Positions 1 through 7,057 of a stretch of DNA of 14,876 bases are shown piece after piece (the stretch's first letter is position 1; every line of letters begins with the position of its first letter). The notes under the pieces were generated by a model that saw only the letters and a program-made list of their open reading frames with translations, made no database searches and was not told the origin of the DNA. A program made the translations under genes and the position numbers. Origin of the DNA: Oleiagrimonas sp964608595 (GTDB lineage: Bacteria; Pseudomonadota; Gammaproteobacteria; Xanthomonadales; Rhodanobacteraceae). Location: positions 1 through 14,876 of the forward strand of contig CAZSOU010000060.1 in NCBI GenBank assembly GCA_964608595.1. The letters are read 5' to 3'.

Positions 1-150
1 GACGGGAATGTGTTTCATCCGGAACCCGGGGGTCAGCGGAGTTACCTGTGGGAGGGGCCGGTGGCCCCGACAGGATGTACCGCATTATCCGTCGGGGCCA
101 CCGGCCCCTCCCACAGGAAACGCCGATGATCCGCGGTTATTCGAGGTTCC
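1..150. repeat. Palindromic repeat element, copy A (inverted relative to copies B and C)
   Basis: Two perfectly complementary 27-nt arms (45-71 and 91-117, beginning CCTGTGGGAGGGG) flank a 19-nt centre that reads, on the minus strand, GGATAATGCGGTACATCCT. The centre pairs further through GGAT/ATCC. Both flanks are also related to each other in inverted orientation: 1-44 and 118-145 both resemble the sequence that follows copy B (about 14674-14719), so the whole block is a large imperfect palindrome. It matches copies B and C near the right end of the window in opposite orientation. It is probably a genome-wide REP/BIME-like element. The long stem could block exonucleases or stall transcription, but that is inference. 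No coding sequence is seen here. Confidence 0.85.
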
Positions 151-156
151 CCTCTG

Positions 157-195
157 GGCGGCCTGCACACGTGCAAACAGGCCGCCTCTTTTTTT
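157..195 (+). terminator. Strong intrinsic terminator reading rightward
   Basis: A perfect 9-bp GC-rich stem (GGCGGCCTG at 157-165, CAGGCCGCC at 178-186) with a 12-nt loop is followed by TCTTTTTTT at 187-195. The U tract lies only on the plus-strand side, so it terminates rightward transcription. No rightward gene lies between position 1 and here, so it probably serves a plus-strand gene ending left of the window, with repeat A in that gene's 3' region. It does not suit the leftward operon that ends at 283. Confidence 0.85.
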
Positions 196-282
196 CCAAA
201 GCCCGGGTTCGCCCGCCCGTGTGGCGCACGGCACGATCAACGTGTCATCGCGCACACGCACGCGGGGTCCGGCGCTGACGGT

Positions 283-1347
283 TCAATGGTCGAGGTACAA
301 CTCGCCGATGGTCAAGGCCACCGGATACGGTTTGGGATGTCTGCGGTTGCTGAGCACGATGACCGTGAGATGCTGTTTCGGCCAGCGGATGATGACGTTG
401 CGAAACCCCATCGTTTCACCGGATTTCCACACCGTGTCGCCGCTGATGCGCCAACCGTATCCGTAACCGACGTCGGGATCGCCGATGGGTTCGCTGGCCG
501 TGAAGAACCGTTTTTTCGAAGCGTCGCTCAACAGTTCGTTGCCGTACAGCGAGGCATCCCACCGGGCCAGGTCGTCGATGGACGAATAGATGCCGCCGTC
601 GCCGCGCGTGGCGCTGGTAAGGCTCTGGTCGGTGCGCTTCCAGCGGCCATCCACGCGGCTGTAGCCGTAGGCGCGATGCGCCGGCTTCGGGCCACGATGG
701 TGCTCGTACATCAACGTGTGGTCCATGCCCAACGGCGCAAAAATGCGCTGATGCATGAAGTCGGCCAGATCCATGCCGGAGACACGCTCGACAATCAGCC
801 CCAGCAGAACGTAGGCGCCGTTGCTGTACCGATGCGCGTGGCCGGGCGGGAAATAGAGTCTGTCTTGCGAAGCGATCATGCGCAGCACGTCGGCGTCGCT
901 CAACTGCGTGGTGCGGTCGGCCGGGATCAGGCTTTCGTAGTCGATGAGCCCGCTGGTATGCGTGAGCAGATTCTCGAGGGTGATCGCGGCGTCGCTCTCG
1001 GGCAATTCGGGCAACCATTTGCGCACCGAATCGGTCAGATCGAGCTTGCCGTCCTGCGCCAGCAACAAAATGCAGGCGGCGGTGAATTGCTTGCTGACCG
1101 AGGCCAGGCGGTAGTTGGTCGTCGGCGTCGTCTTGACCCGTTTCTCCAGGTCGGCGTAGCCGAAGCCGCGGCGAATGAGGGCCTTGCCGTCCTTGATCAC
1201 CAGCAACGACGCACCCGGCACATCACCGGTGTAGCGTTGCATCAAAGCATCGACTTCGCCACGGCGCGCCTTGGAGGACAATTGGGCATGAGCACCGGCA
1301 CACACCATCAAACCGACCAGTGCGATCAGGGCGAGGGACTTGCGCAT
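283..1347 (-). CDS. Periplasmic serine hydrolase (beta-lactamase / peptidase S12 family)
   Basis: This 354-residue exported enzyme belongs to the penicillin-recognising serine hydrolases (class C beta-lactamase, DD-peptidase, EstB-type esterase). A signal peptide (n-region MRK, cleavage near AHA-Q22) precedes the motifs SVSK (83-86, nucleophile Ser83), YSN (174-176) and KSG (308-310), in the usual order. The family acts on D-Ala-D-Ala peptides, D-amino acid peptides, beta-lactams or esters, and sequence alone does not choose between them. I chose the ATG at 1347 because AGGAGGT lies about 9-10 bases upstream and the signal peptide starts properly there. An in-frame ATGATG at 1377 overlaps the stop of the dipeptidase gene but lacks a comparable ribosome site. 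It is the last gene of the leftward operon. I see no clear terminator downstream. The association with a VanX-type dipeptidase favours a D-peptide substrate (inference). Confidence 0.9.
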   Translation of the reverse strand: MRKSLALIALVGLMVCAGAHAQLSSKARRGEVDALMQRYTGDVPGASLLVIKDGKALIRRGFGYADLEKRVKTTPTTNYRLASVSKQFTAACILLLAQDGKLDLTDSVRKWLPELPESDAAITLENLLTHTSGLIDYESLIPADRTTQLSDADVLRMIASQDRLYFPPGHAHRYSNGAYVLLGLIVERVSGMDLADFMHQRIFAPLGMDHTLMYEHHRGPKPAHRAYGYSRVDGRWKRTDQSLTSATRGDGGIYSSIDDLARWDASLYGNELLSDASKKRFFTASEPIGDPDVGYGYGWRISGDTVWKSGETMGFRNVIIRWPKQHLTVIVLSNRRHPKPYPVALTIGELYLDH

Positions 1348-1373
1348 CGCGACTCGACCTCCTGCGTCACGCA

Positions 1374-2114
1374 TCATTGGACAGGCACGTCATACAGGGT
1401 GGTCGGCTGCGGATGCATGACCAACGTGTAGTGCCACCATTCGTTCGGATAGTTCTTGAAACCCTGCGCGGCCATGGCACGCAGCAGGATCTGGCGGTTG
1501 GCACGCTGCTGTGCGCTGACCTGTTTCGAATCGGTGTGCGCGCGTGGATCGAACATGTCGAAATGCGTGCCCATGTCCAGCTCGCGGCAATGCTTGCCGT
1601 CGGCATCGCAGCGCATCAGCGTCAAGTCGACGGTCGCGCCGCGCGTATGGTTGGAAACCGGTGCGATGTAGCCGTCCAGCAACGTGCTCTTGGGAATGTT
1701 CGGATAATGCGCGGCCTTGGTGCTCGTATCGGAAAGGTCGTGCGCCCAGCGCACGAAAGCGGCCACGGCACCCGCCGGGCGATAGCAATCCCAGATCTTC
1801 AGGCGCATGTGGCGCTCGCGCAGCGAATGTTCCACGCGTGCCAGCGCCTCGGCAGCCGGCTTCAGCAGAAAACATTTGGCGGCGCGGTAACCGGGCACCG
1901 GCGCGCCGGTGAAATTGTCGTTGCCGGCGTATTTGATGTCTTCGGCCATGTCCGGCACGAGGCTGCGGATATCGACCATGCCGGCGGCCTGCATGGTCTT
2001 GGCGGGCGACACCTCGGGCGGCGTGTCCGCCCGTGCGCATCCGGTTGCCAGCAGCAACATGGCGACGACGGACATGACCGTCCGCTGCAGGGGTTTTCGA
2101 TCAATCACAGGCAT
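1374..2114 (-). CDS. ddpX: D-alanyl-D-alanine dipeptidase, VanX/DdpX family (M15D)
   Basis: This 246-residue zinc dipeptidase would hydrolyse D-Ala-D-Ala to two D-alanines. The VanX active-site pattern is complete: Arg112 in DCYRP (transition-state arginine), zinc ligands His156 and Asp163 in SNHTRGATVD, the catalytic base Glu225 and zinc ligand His228 in EWWH. The His-to-Asp spacing of 7 and Glu-to-His spacing of 3 equal those of VanX. The N-terminus has a basic stretch, a hydrophobic segment and a possible lipobox (ATGC, Cys26). It is therefore exported, perhaps as a lipoprotein, unlike cytoplasmic VanX. The start at 2114 overlaps the upstream serine hydrolase gene by 14 bp, suggesting translational coupling. 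An internal ATG at codon 14 is a possible alternative. With no vanA/vanH partner nearby, the role is probably nutritional or cell-wall recycling rather than glycopeptide resistance. Confidence 0.9.
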   Translation of the reverse strand: MPVIDRKPLQRTVMSVVAMLLLATGCARADTPPEVSPAKTMQAAGMVDIRSLVPDMAEDIKYAGNDNFTGAPVPGYRAAKCFLLKPAAEALARVEHSLRERHMRLKIWDCYRPAGAVAAFVRWAHDLSDTSTKAAHYPNIPKSTLLDGYIAPVSNHTRGATVDLTLMRCDADGKHCRELDMGTHFDMFDPRAHTDSKQVSAQQRANRQILLRAMAAQGFKNYPNEWWHYTLVMHPQPTTLYDVPVQ

Positions 2115-3648
2115 GCTCCCTGGTGAAAGTCAGATCCTGGAAATCGGAGCTGGCGTCGGCATTGGGGTTGACCAGCATCATGCGCAACTTGCCGTCGCCA
2201 CGGGCCGGAAGCACCAGCCAGGCATCCGGCATGTCGCTTTTCCACTGCACCAGAAAACGCTTGCCGACGCGCATCACCGGACCTGACAGCAACGGCGATT
2301 TCCGCGACGCAAAATAGACGCCGTCATCCCTGATGCAAAGGCGGATTTTCCCGAACCACGGATCTTTCCAGACGCCGAGGTGCGCGGCCAGTTCTTTCGC
2401 CGTCGCCGGCTCGCGCGAGGAGGTGTCGGGCACCGGGGCACTGTCGTGTTTGACGTAGTGCGCAAGTTCGGCGGCATATTCGGCGACCGATTTGGCCTTG
2501 TCCGGCGCGGTGAAGTGTTTCACCAGGACTTCGTCGAGCACTGCCAGGGCATCGTCGGCGCTGCTGTTGGTCAGCACCACGAACCCGCTCTTGCGATACG
2601 GCAACAACATGATCGCCGCGCGCATGCCCTGCAGCACGCCGGTGTGCCAGACGGTCATTTCTCCATCCGCATCGGAGACGCGCCAGCCATAGGCATTGGT
2701 GAAAAAATGCGTGTCGTCCCAGTCGCGCCGGCGCCGGGAAATCGGTACCGGTGTCTGCGGCGTCCACTCGGCCTCGCGCTGGGCCGGTGCGAGCCACTTC
2801 AGTTGTTGCGGTGTCGGTGCCAGCCAGTTTCGGGCCCAGGTCAGCATGTCGTCCAGACTGCAGCTCACGCCACCGGCCGCATCCATGGTCGTGGCGTGTT
2901 CGACGGAACCGCTCACCGGTACCGGCACGTATCGGCCATCACGCTTCACATGCGCGCGCGCCACGTTGCCGACCTTGTCGCGATTCCATGTACCGATCTG
3001 GCACCGGTTCATGCCCAGCGGCTCGAACACTTCGCGGCGCAGCAAATCGGCATAGGATGCACCGCCTACAGTCGCCGCCAGCTGACCTGCCGTCACGAAC
3101 AGCACGTTGTCGTAGGCATACCCGGCACGGAAGCTGTAGGCCGGCTTGAGGTAGCGCAACGCCTTCACCACGTCTTCGGGCGTGAAATGACTGGGGTGCG
3201 GCCACAGCATCAGGTCGCCTTCGAAACCGCGCAAGCCGCTGTGATGCGACAGCAGGTCGCCAACCTGCATGTTTTTCGTCACCCACGGATCGTACATCCG
3301 GAACGACGGCATGTAGTCGCGAATCGGCGCATCCCAGCGCAGCTTGCCTTTCTGTACCTGACGCGCGAGCACGGTCACGGTCATGGCCTTGGTGGTGGAG
3401 CCGATCTTGAACAGGGTATCGGCGTTCATCGGCTCCCCCGACGGCAGGTCGCCCTCGACGTGACGGTAGACCACCTTGCCGTTTTCGATCACGCCCACGG
3501 CCAGGCCTGGCAGGTGATAATGCGTCGAAACGGCATGCACCAGCTGGTCGATGTCGGGGCGCGCCGAAGTCTTCCGCGCGGTCTGCGCAGTCGCGGTGCA
3601 CAGACAGCATGCCGCGACGGCAAGAATGGATGCAGCCAGATGTCTCAT
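2101..3648 (-). CDS. Periplasmic serine hydrolase with DUF3471-like C-terminal domain
   Basis: This 515-residue exported enzyme of the beta-lactamase-related (S12) family has a signal peptide with cleavage near ATA-Q22. Its motifs are STTK (84-87, nucleophile Ser84), YDN (179-181) and HTG (335-337). The catalytic domain spans about 30-380. The tail, about 420-512 (from LGVWKDPWFG onward), resembles the lipocalin-like DUF3471 domain that often follows such hydrolases and D-aminopeptidases. The ATG at 3648 is supported by GGGAGGAACC just upstream and by the ATGA overlap with the lysA stop. The same frame stays open much further upstream, but that extension lies inside lysA and has no signal peptide. 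It shares only the catalytic motifs with the other hydrolase of this operon, so the two probably differ in substrate. Candidates are D-Ala-releasing carboxypeptidase, D-aminopeptidase or stereospecific amidase. Confidence 0.9.
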   Translation of the reverse strand: MRHLAASILAVAACCLCTATAQTARKTSARPDIDQLVHAVSTHYHLPGLAVGVIENGKVVYRHVEGDLPSGEPMNADTLFKIGSTTKAMTVTVLARQVQKGKLRWDAPIRDYMPSFRMYDPWVTKNMQVGDLLSHHSGLRGFEGDLMLWPHPSHFTPEDVVKALRYLKPAYSFRAGYAYDNVLFVTAGQLAATVGGASYADLLRREVFEPLGMNRCQIGTWNRDKVGNVARAHVKRDGRYVPVPVSGSVEHATTMDAAGGVSCSLDDMLTWARNWLAPTPQQLKWLAPAQREAEWTPQTPVPISRRRRDWDDTHFFTNAYGWRVSDADGEMTVWHTGVLQGMRAAIMLLPYRKSGFVVLTNSSADDALAVLDEVLVKHFTAPDKAKSVAEYAAELAHYVKHDSAPVPDTSSREPATAKELAAHLGVWKDPWFGKIRLCIRDDGVYFASRKSPLLSGPVMRVGKRFLVQWKSDMPDAWLVLPARGDGKLRMMLVNPNADASSDFQDLTFTREHACD

Positions 3649-4928
3649 GGTTCCTCCCAGTGCCGCGCCGACTGCTCGCCGACGAGCATTTCCTCGAAAG
3701 TCTGACGCCGACGCACCACCGCATAGCGGCCGCGGTCGAGCAGGACCTCGGTGGCCAGCGGGCGCGAGTTGTAGTTCGATGCCATGGACGCGCCATAGGC
3801 GCCGGTCGCCTTGACCATCACCAGGTCGCCGACCTTGCAGCGCGGCAGTTCGCGCGCCTGCGCAAAGGTGTCGCTGCTTTCGCACACCGGTCCGACGATG
3901 TCGTAAGTCGCCTTTTCGCGACGCTGTCGATGCAGCGGGACGATGTCGTGCCAGGCGTCGTACAGGCTGGGCCTGGCAAGATCGGTCATGGCGGCATCCA
4001 GAATCAGAAACTGCCGCTGCCGACCGGATTTGACCCGGATCACGCGCGTCAGCAAAACCCCCGCTTCGGCCACCAGCCAGCGCCCGGGCTCCAGAAGGAT
4101 ACGCCCGTCGAAACCGGCCAGCGCATGGCGAATCGCATCGACGTAATCGTTCACGTTGATCGGGTGGTCCTGCCCGTCGCGATAGCACACGCCGAGCCCG
4201 CCGCCGACATCGATGCTGCGGATCACGTGTCCGGCGGCAGCCAGTTCGCGCCAGAGGCCGGCCAGTCGCTGCAATGCGTCGCGAATCGGCGCAAGACTCA
4301 ACATCTGCGAACCGATATGCATGTGCAGGCCATCCAGACGCACGTGCGTCAACGCGTTGCCGTCGGCAAACCAGCGCCGTGCCGCCTCCATGTCGACACC
4401 AAACTTGTTTTCGGCTTTGCCGGTGGAAATCTTGGCGTGCGTGGCGGCGTCGACGTCGGGATTGACGCGCACGGACGCGTGCGCCACCACTCCCCGCGCC
4501 GTAGCCGATCGTTCGAGCAGCTGCAGTTCATCCTCCGATTCCACGTTGAAGCGTGCAATGTCCGCATCCAGCGCCTCACCGATTTCATCGGCACTTTTGC
4601 CGACCCCGGAAAACACGATGCACTGCGCGGGAATGCCGGCGCGCAACGCCCGTAGCAATTCGCCGCCGGAAACGATGTCCGCGCCCAGTCCCTGCCCCGC
4701 CATCATCTGCAATATGGCCAGGTTGGTGTTGGCTTTCACCGCATAACAGATCTGCGCATTCAGGCCACCGAGCGCCGATTGCAGAACGTCGATACGCTGG
4801 CGGATGGCGCTGGCGGAATAGACGTGACACGGCGTGCCCACCTTGCCTGCCAGCGCCTCGAGATCGACGCCGTCGAAACGGACGGCGTCGATACTCTCGG
4901 GCCTGGCAGTGGCAATCGTGTCGGTCAT
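3645..4928 (-). CDS. lysA: Diaminopimelate decarboxylase
   Basis: This PLP-dependent fold-III decarboxylase of 427 residues converts meso-diaminopimelate to L-lysine and CO2 in the cytoplasm. All key elements are present: PLP lysine Lys65 in CYAVKAN, SGGEL (87-91), HIGSQ (204-208), the glycine loop GGGLG (242-246), EPGR (280-283), the dimer-interface cysteine in CESSD (349-353), and Tyr378 and Tyr386 near the C-terminus. ATG 4928 starts at the normal N-terminus; the frame is open back to 5099, but that part overlaps the transferase gene and has no family-like sequence. The ribosome site GCGAGG is very close to the ATG. It lies 67 bp after the transferase gene and overlaps the next hydrolase by 4 bp. 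Placement among peptide-degrading genes, away from other lysine-biosynthesis genes, suggests a salvage role for imported DAP. Other members of the fold (ornithine/arginine or carboxynorspermidine decarboxylase) fit less well. Confidence 0.92.
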   Translation of the reverse strand: MTDTIATARPESIDAVRFDGVDLEALAGKVGTPCHVYSASAIRQRIDVLQSALGGLNAQICYAVKANTNLAILQMMAGQGLGADIVSGGELLRALRAGIPAQCIVFSGVGKSADEIGEALDADIARFNVESEDELQLLERSATARGVVAHASVRVNPDVDAATHAKISTGKAENKFGVDMEAARRWFADGNALTHVRLDGLHMHIGSQMLSLAPIRDALQRLAGLWRELAAAGHVIRSIDVGGGLGVCYRDGQDHPINVNDYVDAIRHALAGFDGRILLEPGRWLVAEAGVLLTRVIRVKSGRQRQFLILDAAMTDLARPSLYDAWHDIVPLHRQRREKATYDIVGPVCESSDTFAQARELPRCKVGDLVMVKATGAYGASMASNYNSRPLATEVLLDRGRYAVVRRRQTFEEMLVGEQSARHWEEP

Positions 4929-4966
4929 GCCTCGCACACCGGATTGAAACGTGATGGCTTCGGCAA

Positions 4967-4984
4967 GGCGGGCCGGGGCCCGCC
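4967..4984 (-). other. Intercistronic hairpin between ggt and lysA
   Basis: GGCGGGC (4967-4973) and GCCCGCC (4978-4984) form a perfect 7-bp GC stem with a 4-base loop, in the 67-bp gap between the transferase stop and the lysA start. No U tract follows on the minus strand, so it is not a classical terminator. It could stabilise the 3' end of the upstream message or partly attenuate expression of the downstream genes. Confidence 0.5.
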
Positions 4985-4995
4985 CTGCACGGGGA

Positions 4996-6876
4996 TCAAT
5001 AACCGACAGCCGATCCTGCCGAGCGGTGCGGATCGCTGGCGCCCTCCAACATGCCGGTCTTCGGATTGATGAGGATCGATTCGAGCACGCCCAGACCACG
5101 CTCCTTGAACGTGTAGCCCATCGCCTCCAGCTTCTGCTTCGTCTGGGCCGTCATCAGGCCCGGCCCCACGTAAACGACTTGCGGGTACCACTGCTGATGA
5201 ATATGCGGCGCGTTGACGGCCTGCTGCATGTTCATGCCGAAGTCGATCACGTTGATGATGCTTTGCATCGTGGTCGAAATGATGGTCGCGCTGCCGGGGC
5301 TGCCGCTGATGATGTACGGCTTGCCGTTCTTGAGCACGATCGTCGGCGTCATCGAGCTCAACGGGCGCTTGCCCGGCTGCACGCGGTTGACCTTGCCCTG
5401 TACCAGGCCGGCACCGTTTGCCACACCCGGTTTGGCCGTAAAGTCGTCCATCTCGTTGTTGAGATAGAAACCGGTGTCGCCAGCCATGCGCTTGATGCCG
5501 AACAGGTAGTTGATGGTGTACGTCACCGCCACCGCATTGCCGTTGGCGTCCATCACCGAATAATGCGTCGTGTTGTTGCCTTCGTTGGCCGGCAGGAAGC
5601 TCTTGATCTCGGACGACGGCGTGGCCTTGTCCTTCTTGATCGTCGCACGACGTTTTTCCGCGTACTCCGGCGAAAGCAGCTTGTCGATCGGATTGTGCAC
5701 GAAGTCCGGATCACCCAGGTAAGTGTTGCGCGTGGCGAAGGCACGACGTTCGGCCTCGGCAAAATAATGGATGAACTCGGGCGAGGCATAACCCCACTTG
5801 CTGATCGGATAAGGCTTGAGGATGTTGAGCGCCAGGCACATGGTCGTGCCGCCCGAGCTCGGCGGCGGCGCCGAGATGATGGTGTAGCCGTGATATTCGC
5901 ACTTGATCGGCTTCAACCATTCCACGTTGTAGCCGGCGAAGTCTTTCATGGTGAAAAGCCCGCCGTTGGCGTCACTGGCCTTGACCAGCGCCTTGGCGAT
6001 GGACCCCTTGTAGAACGCGTCGGTACCGCCCTTGGCGATTTTTTCCAGCGAATGAGCCAGATTGGTCTGCACCAGACGCTCGCCGGCTTTCCACGGTTTG
6101 CCGTCGTGGCCGAAAACGGCGGCGGAGTTGGGATATTTGTTGAGTGCATCGAGACGGTTGTTGATGATCTCGGCGTCGCCTTCTTTCAGCACGTAACCGT
6201 CCCGCGCCAGTTTGATGGCCGGCTCGATCACCTGCTCGACGCTCATGGTGCCGTACTTCTTCAGCGCGGTATTGAGACCCATCACCGTGCCCGGGATGCC
6301 CACGCCCAGATAGGAGTCTTCCGTACGCGACTTGACCACGTTGCCGTCGGCATCCTGGAACATGTCCGTCGTGGCCTTGAGCGGCGCCTTCTCGCGGAAG
6401 TTCAGGAACAGGTTCTTGCCGTTGGCCAGATGGATCGTCATGAAGCCGCCACCGCCAATATTGCCGCAACAGGGCTGCGTCACTGCCAACGCGTAGCCGA
6501 CCGCTACCGCGGCATCAATGGCGTTGCCGCCGGCCTTGAGAATCTCGACGCCGGCTTCGGTGGCGTAATGCTGATCGGAAACCACCATGGCGTGTTTCGC
6601 CGTGACCGGCTTGGCCTTTTCCAGCGCTTCACGCGTGGCAGCCGGTGCATGGGCGAAGATCGACTTGTCGCCGGCGGCACGGGTACTGCTGGCCGCCGCC
6701 ACGCTGTCGGCCGGAGCACTGCGTGGGTTCGCGGCATCGGCGGAATCGGCATTGCCGCCGCAACCGGCGAGCGCCAGGGCGAGAAGCGCCGGCGTCAGAA
6801 GAAGACCATGACGCCATGGTGATGGGGTCGACGGTGACGAATGGTGACCGGGCCGTGACAAGCTGCTCCCGAACAT
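4996..6876 (-). CDS. ggt: Gamma-glutamyltransferase, lipoprotein form
   Basis: This 626-residue N-terminal-nucleophile hydrolase cleaves or transfers gamma-glutamyl groups. A signal sequence ends in the lipobox LAGC (Cys39), followed by a low-complexity linker (40-90), so it is probably anchored on the periplasmic side of a membrane. The large subunit includes GNIGGGG (138-144). Autocleavage is expected between Asn435 and Thr436 in GNNTTHYS, which frees the catalytic threonine. The small subunit has NNEMDDF (473-479), LSSMTP (506-511) and GSPGSATI (525-532). E. coli has GSPGGS at the last motif, so one oxyanion-loop glycine is serine here. ATG 6876 has GGAGG 6 bases upstream; the open frame back to 7020 is untranslated leader carrying the promoter. 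It is the first gene of the five-gene operon. The family can accept D-gamma-glutamyl groups, which would fit the gamma-D-Glu-DAP bond of stem peptides, but this is inference. Confidence 0.93.
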   Translation of the reverse strand: MFGSSLSRPGHHSSPSTPSPWRHGLLLTPALLALALAGCGGNADSADAANPRSAPADSVAAASSTRAAGDKSIFAHAPAATREALEKAKPVTAKHAMVVSDQHYATEAGVEILKAGGNAIDAAVAVGYALAVTQPCCGNIGGGGFMTIHLANGKNLFLNFREKAPLKATTDMFQDADGNVVKSRTEDSYLGVGIPGTVMGLNTALKKYGTMSVEQVIEPAIKLARDGYVLKEGDAEIINNRLDALNKYPNSAAVFGHDGKPWKAGERLVQTNLAHSLEKIAKGGTDAFYKGSIAKALVKASDANGGLFTMKDFAGYNVEWLKPIKCEYHGYTIISAPPPSSGGTTMCLALNILKPYPISKWGYASPEFIHYFAEAERRAFATRNTYLGDPDFVHNPIDKLLSPEYAEKRRATIKKDKATPSSEIKSFLPANEGNNTTHYSVMDANGNAVAVTYTINYLFGIKRMAGDTGFYLNNEMDDFTAKPGVANGAGLVQGKVNRVQPGKRPLSSMTPTIVLKNGKPYIISGSPGSATIISTTMQSIINVIDFGMNMQQAVNAPHIHQQWYPQVVYVGPGLMTAQTKQKLEAMGYTFKERGLGVLESILINPKTGMLEGASDPHRSAGSAVGY

Positions 6877-6929
6877 GGTGTTCCTCCAAATCAGATTTTT
6901 CGAGCTTAGTGGCTGGCGATGAAACCTCG

Positions 6930-6968
6930 CCAATGAAAAAACCGGGACCGTGCATAACTGCAGGTTGT
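6930..6968 (-). promoter_or_regulatory. Shared 39-bp regulatory module upstream of ggt operon
   Basis: On the minus strand this reads ACAAC-CTGCA-GTTATG, 13 bases, TTTTCATTGG, continuing GCGAG. The first part is a 15-bp imperfect palindrome with TAAC/GTTA-type ends at LysR T-N11-A spacing. If TTGG marks the -35 region, the palindrome centre is near -63, where LysR regulators usually bind, and transcription would begin about 20 bases before the ggt start. The -10 region is weak, as expected for an activated promoter. The same module with the same 13-base spacer lies upstream of dgcN and of the receptor gene. Confidence 0.75.
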
Positions 6969-6990
6969 GGTCATGAACGTCATTTGTTCC

Positions 6991-7046
6991 GTTCGCCCCG
7001 AGCGCAGCTTGCACCCGCAAGCGGAGTCGAAGCGCTCAGGTCGAAC
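6991..7046. repeat. Palindromic CTGAGCG-type repeat between dgcA and ggt
   Basis: Outer arms 6991-7005 (GTTCGCCCCGAGCGC) and 7032-7046 match in inverted orientation at 13 of 15 positions. An inner perfect stem, GCTTGC at 7007-7012 with GCAAGC at 7017-7022, closes on a 4-base loop. The centre includes GCGGAGTCGAAGCGCTCAGG. Such GTTCG..CTGAGCG..GTCGAA palindromes recur between genes in many Lysobacterales genomes (from memory). Just downstream of dgcA it may act as a factor-independent stop or 3' end stabiliser, although no strong U tract follows. Confidence 0.65.
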
Positions 7047-7057
7047 GAAGAAGACAG

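Noticed and set aside
45..117. Palindrome at the left edge as a CRISPR repeat or transposon end
   Set aside because: There are no regularly spaced repeats, no spacers and no transposase gene; it is a stand-alone palindromic element with copies at the right edge.
286..1431. 381-codon plus-strand frame opposite the first serine hydrolase
   Set aside because: The opposite strand carries the complete SxxK, YxN and KSG motifs plus a signal peptide; this frame shows no domain.
1374..2114. Glycopeptide resistance (van) cluster
   Set aside because: Only the VanX-type dipeptidase is present; no VanA-type ligase, VanH dehydrogenase or VanRS pair is in the window, and the protein is exported.
2380..3705. 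441-codon plus-strand frame opposite the second serine hydrolase
   Set aside because: Antisense shadow without recognisable features; the minus-strand gene is complete and well motivated.
3649..4188. N-terminal extension of the second serine hydrolase
   Set aside because: It lies wholly within lysA, resembles no domain, and a signal peptide with a good ribosome site starts at 3648.
6877..7020. 48-residue N-terminal extension of gamma-glutamyltransferase
   Set aside because: It would put the shared promoter module inside the gene and move the signal peptide away from the N-terminus; ATG 6876 has an excellent ribosome site.
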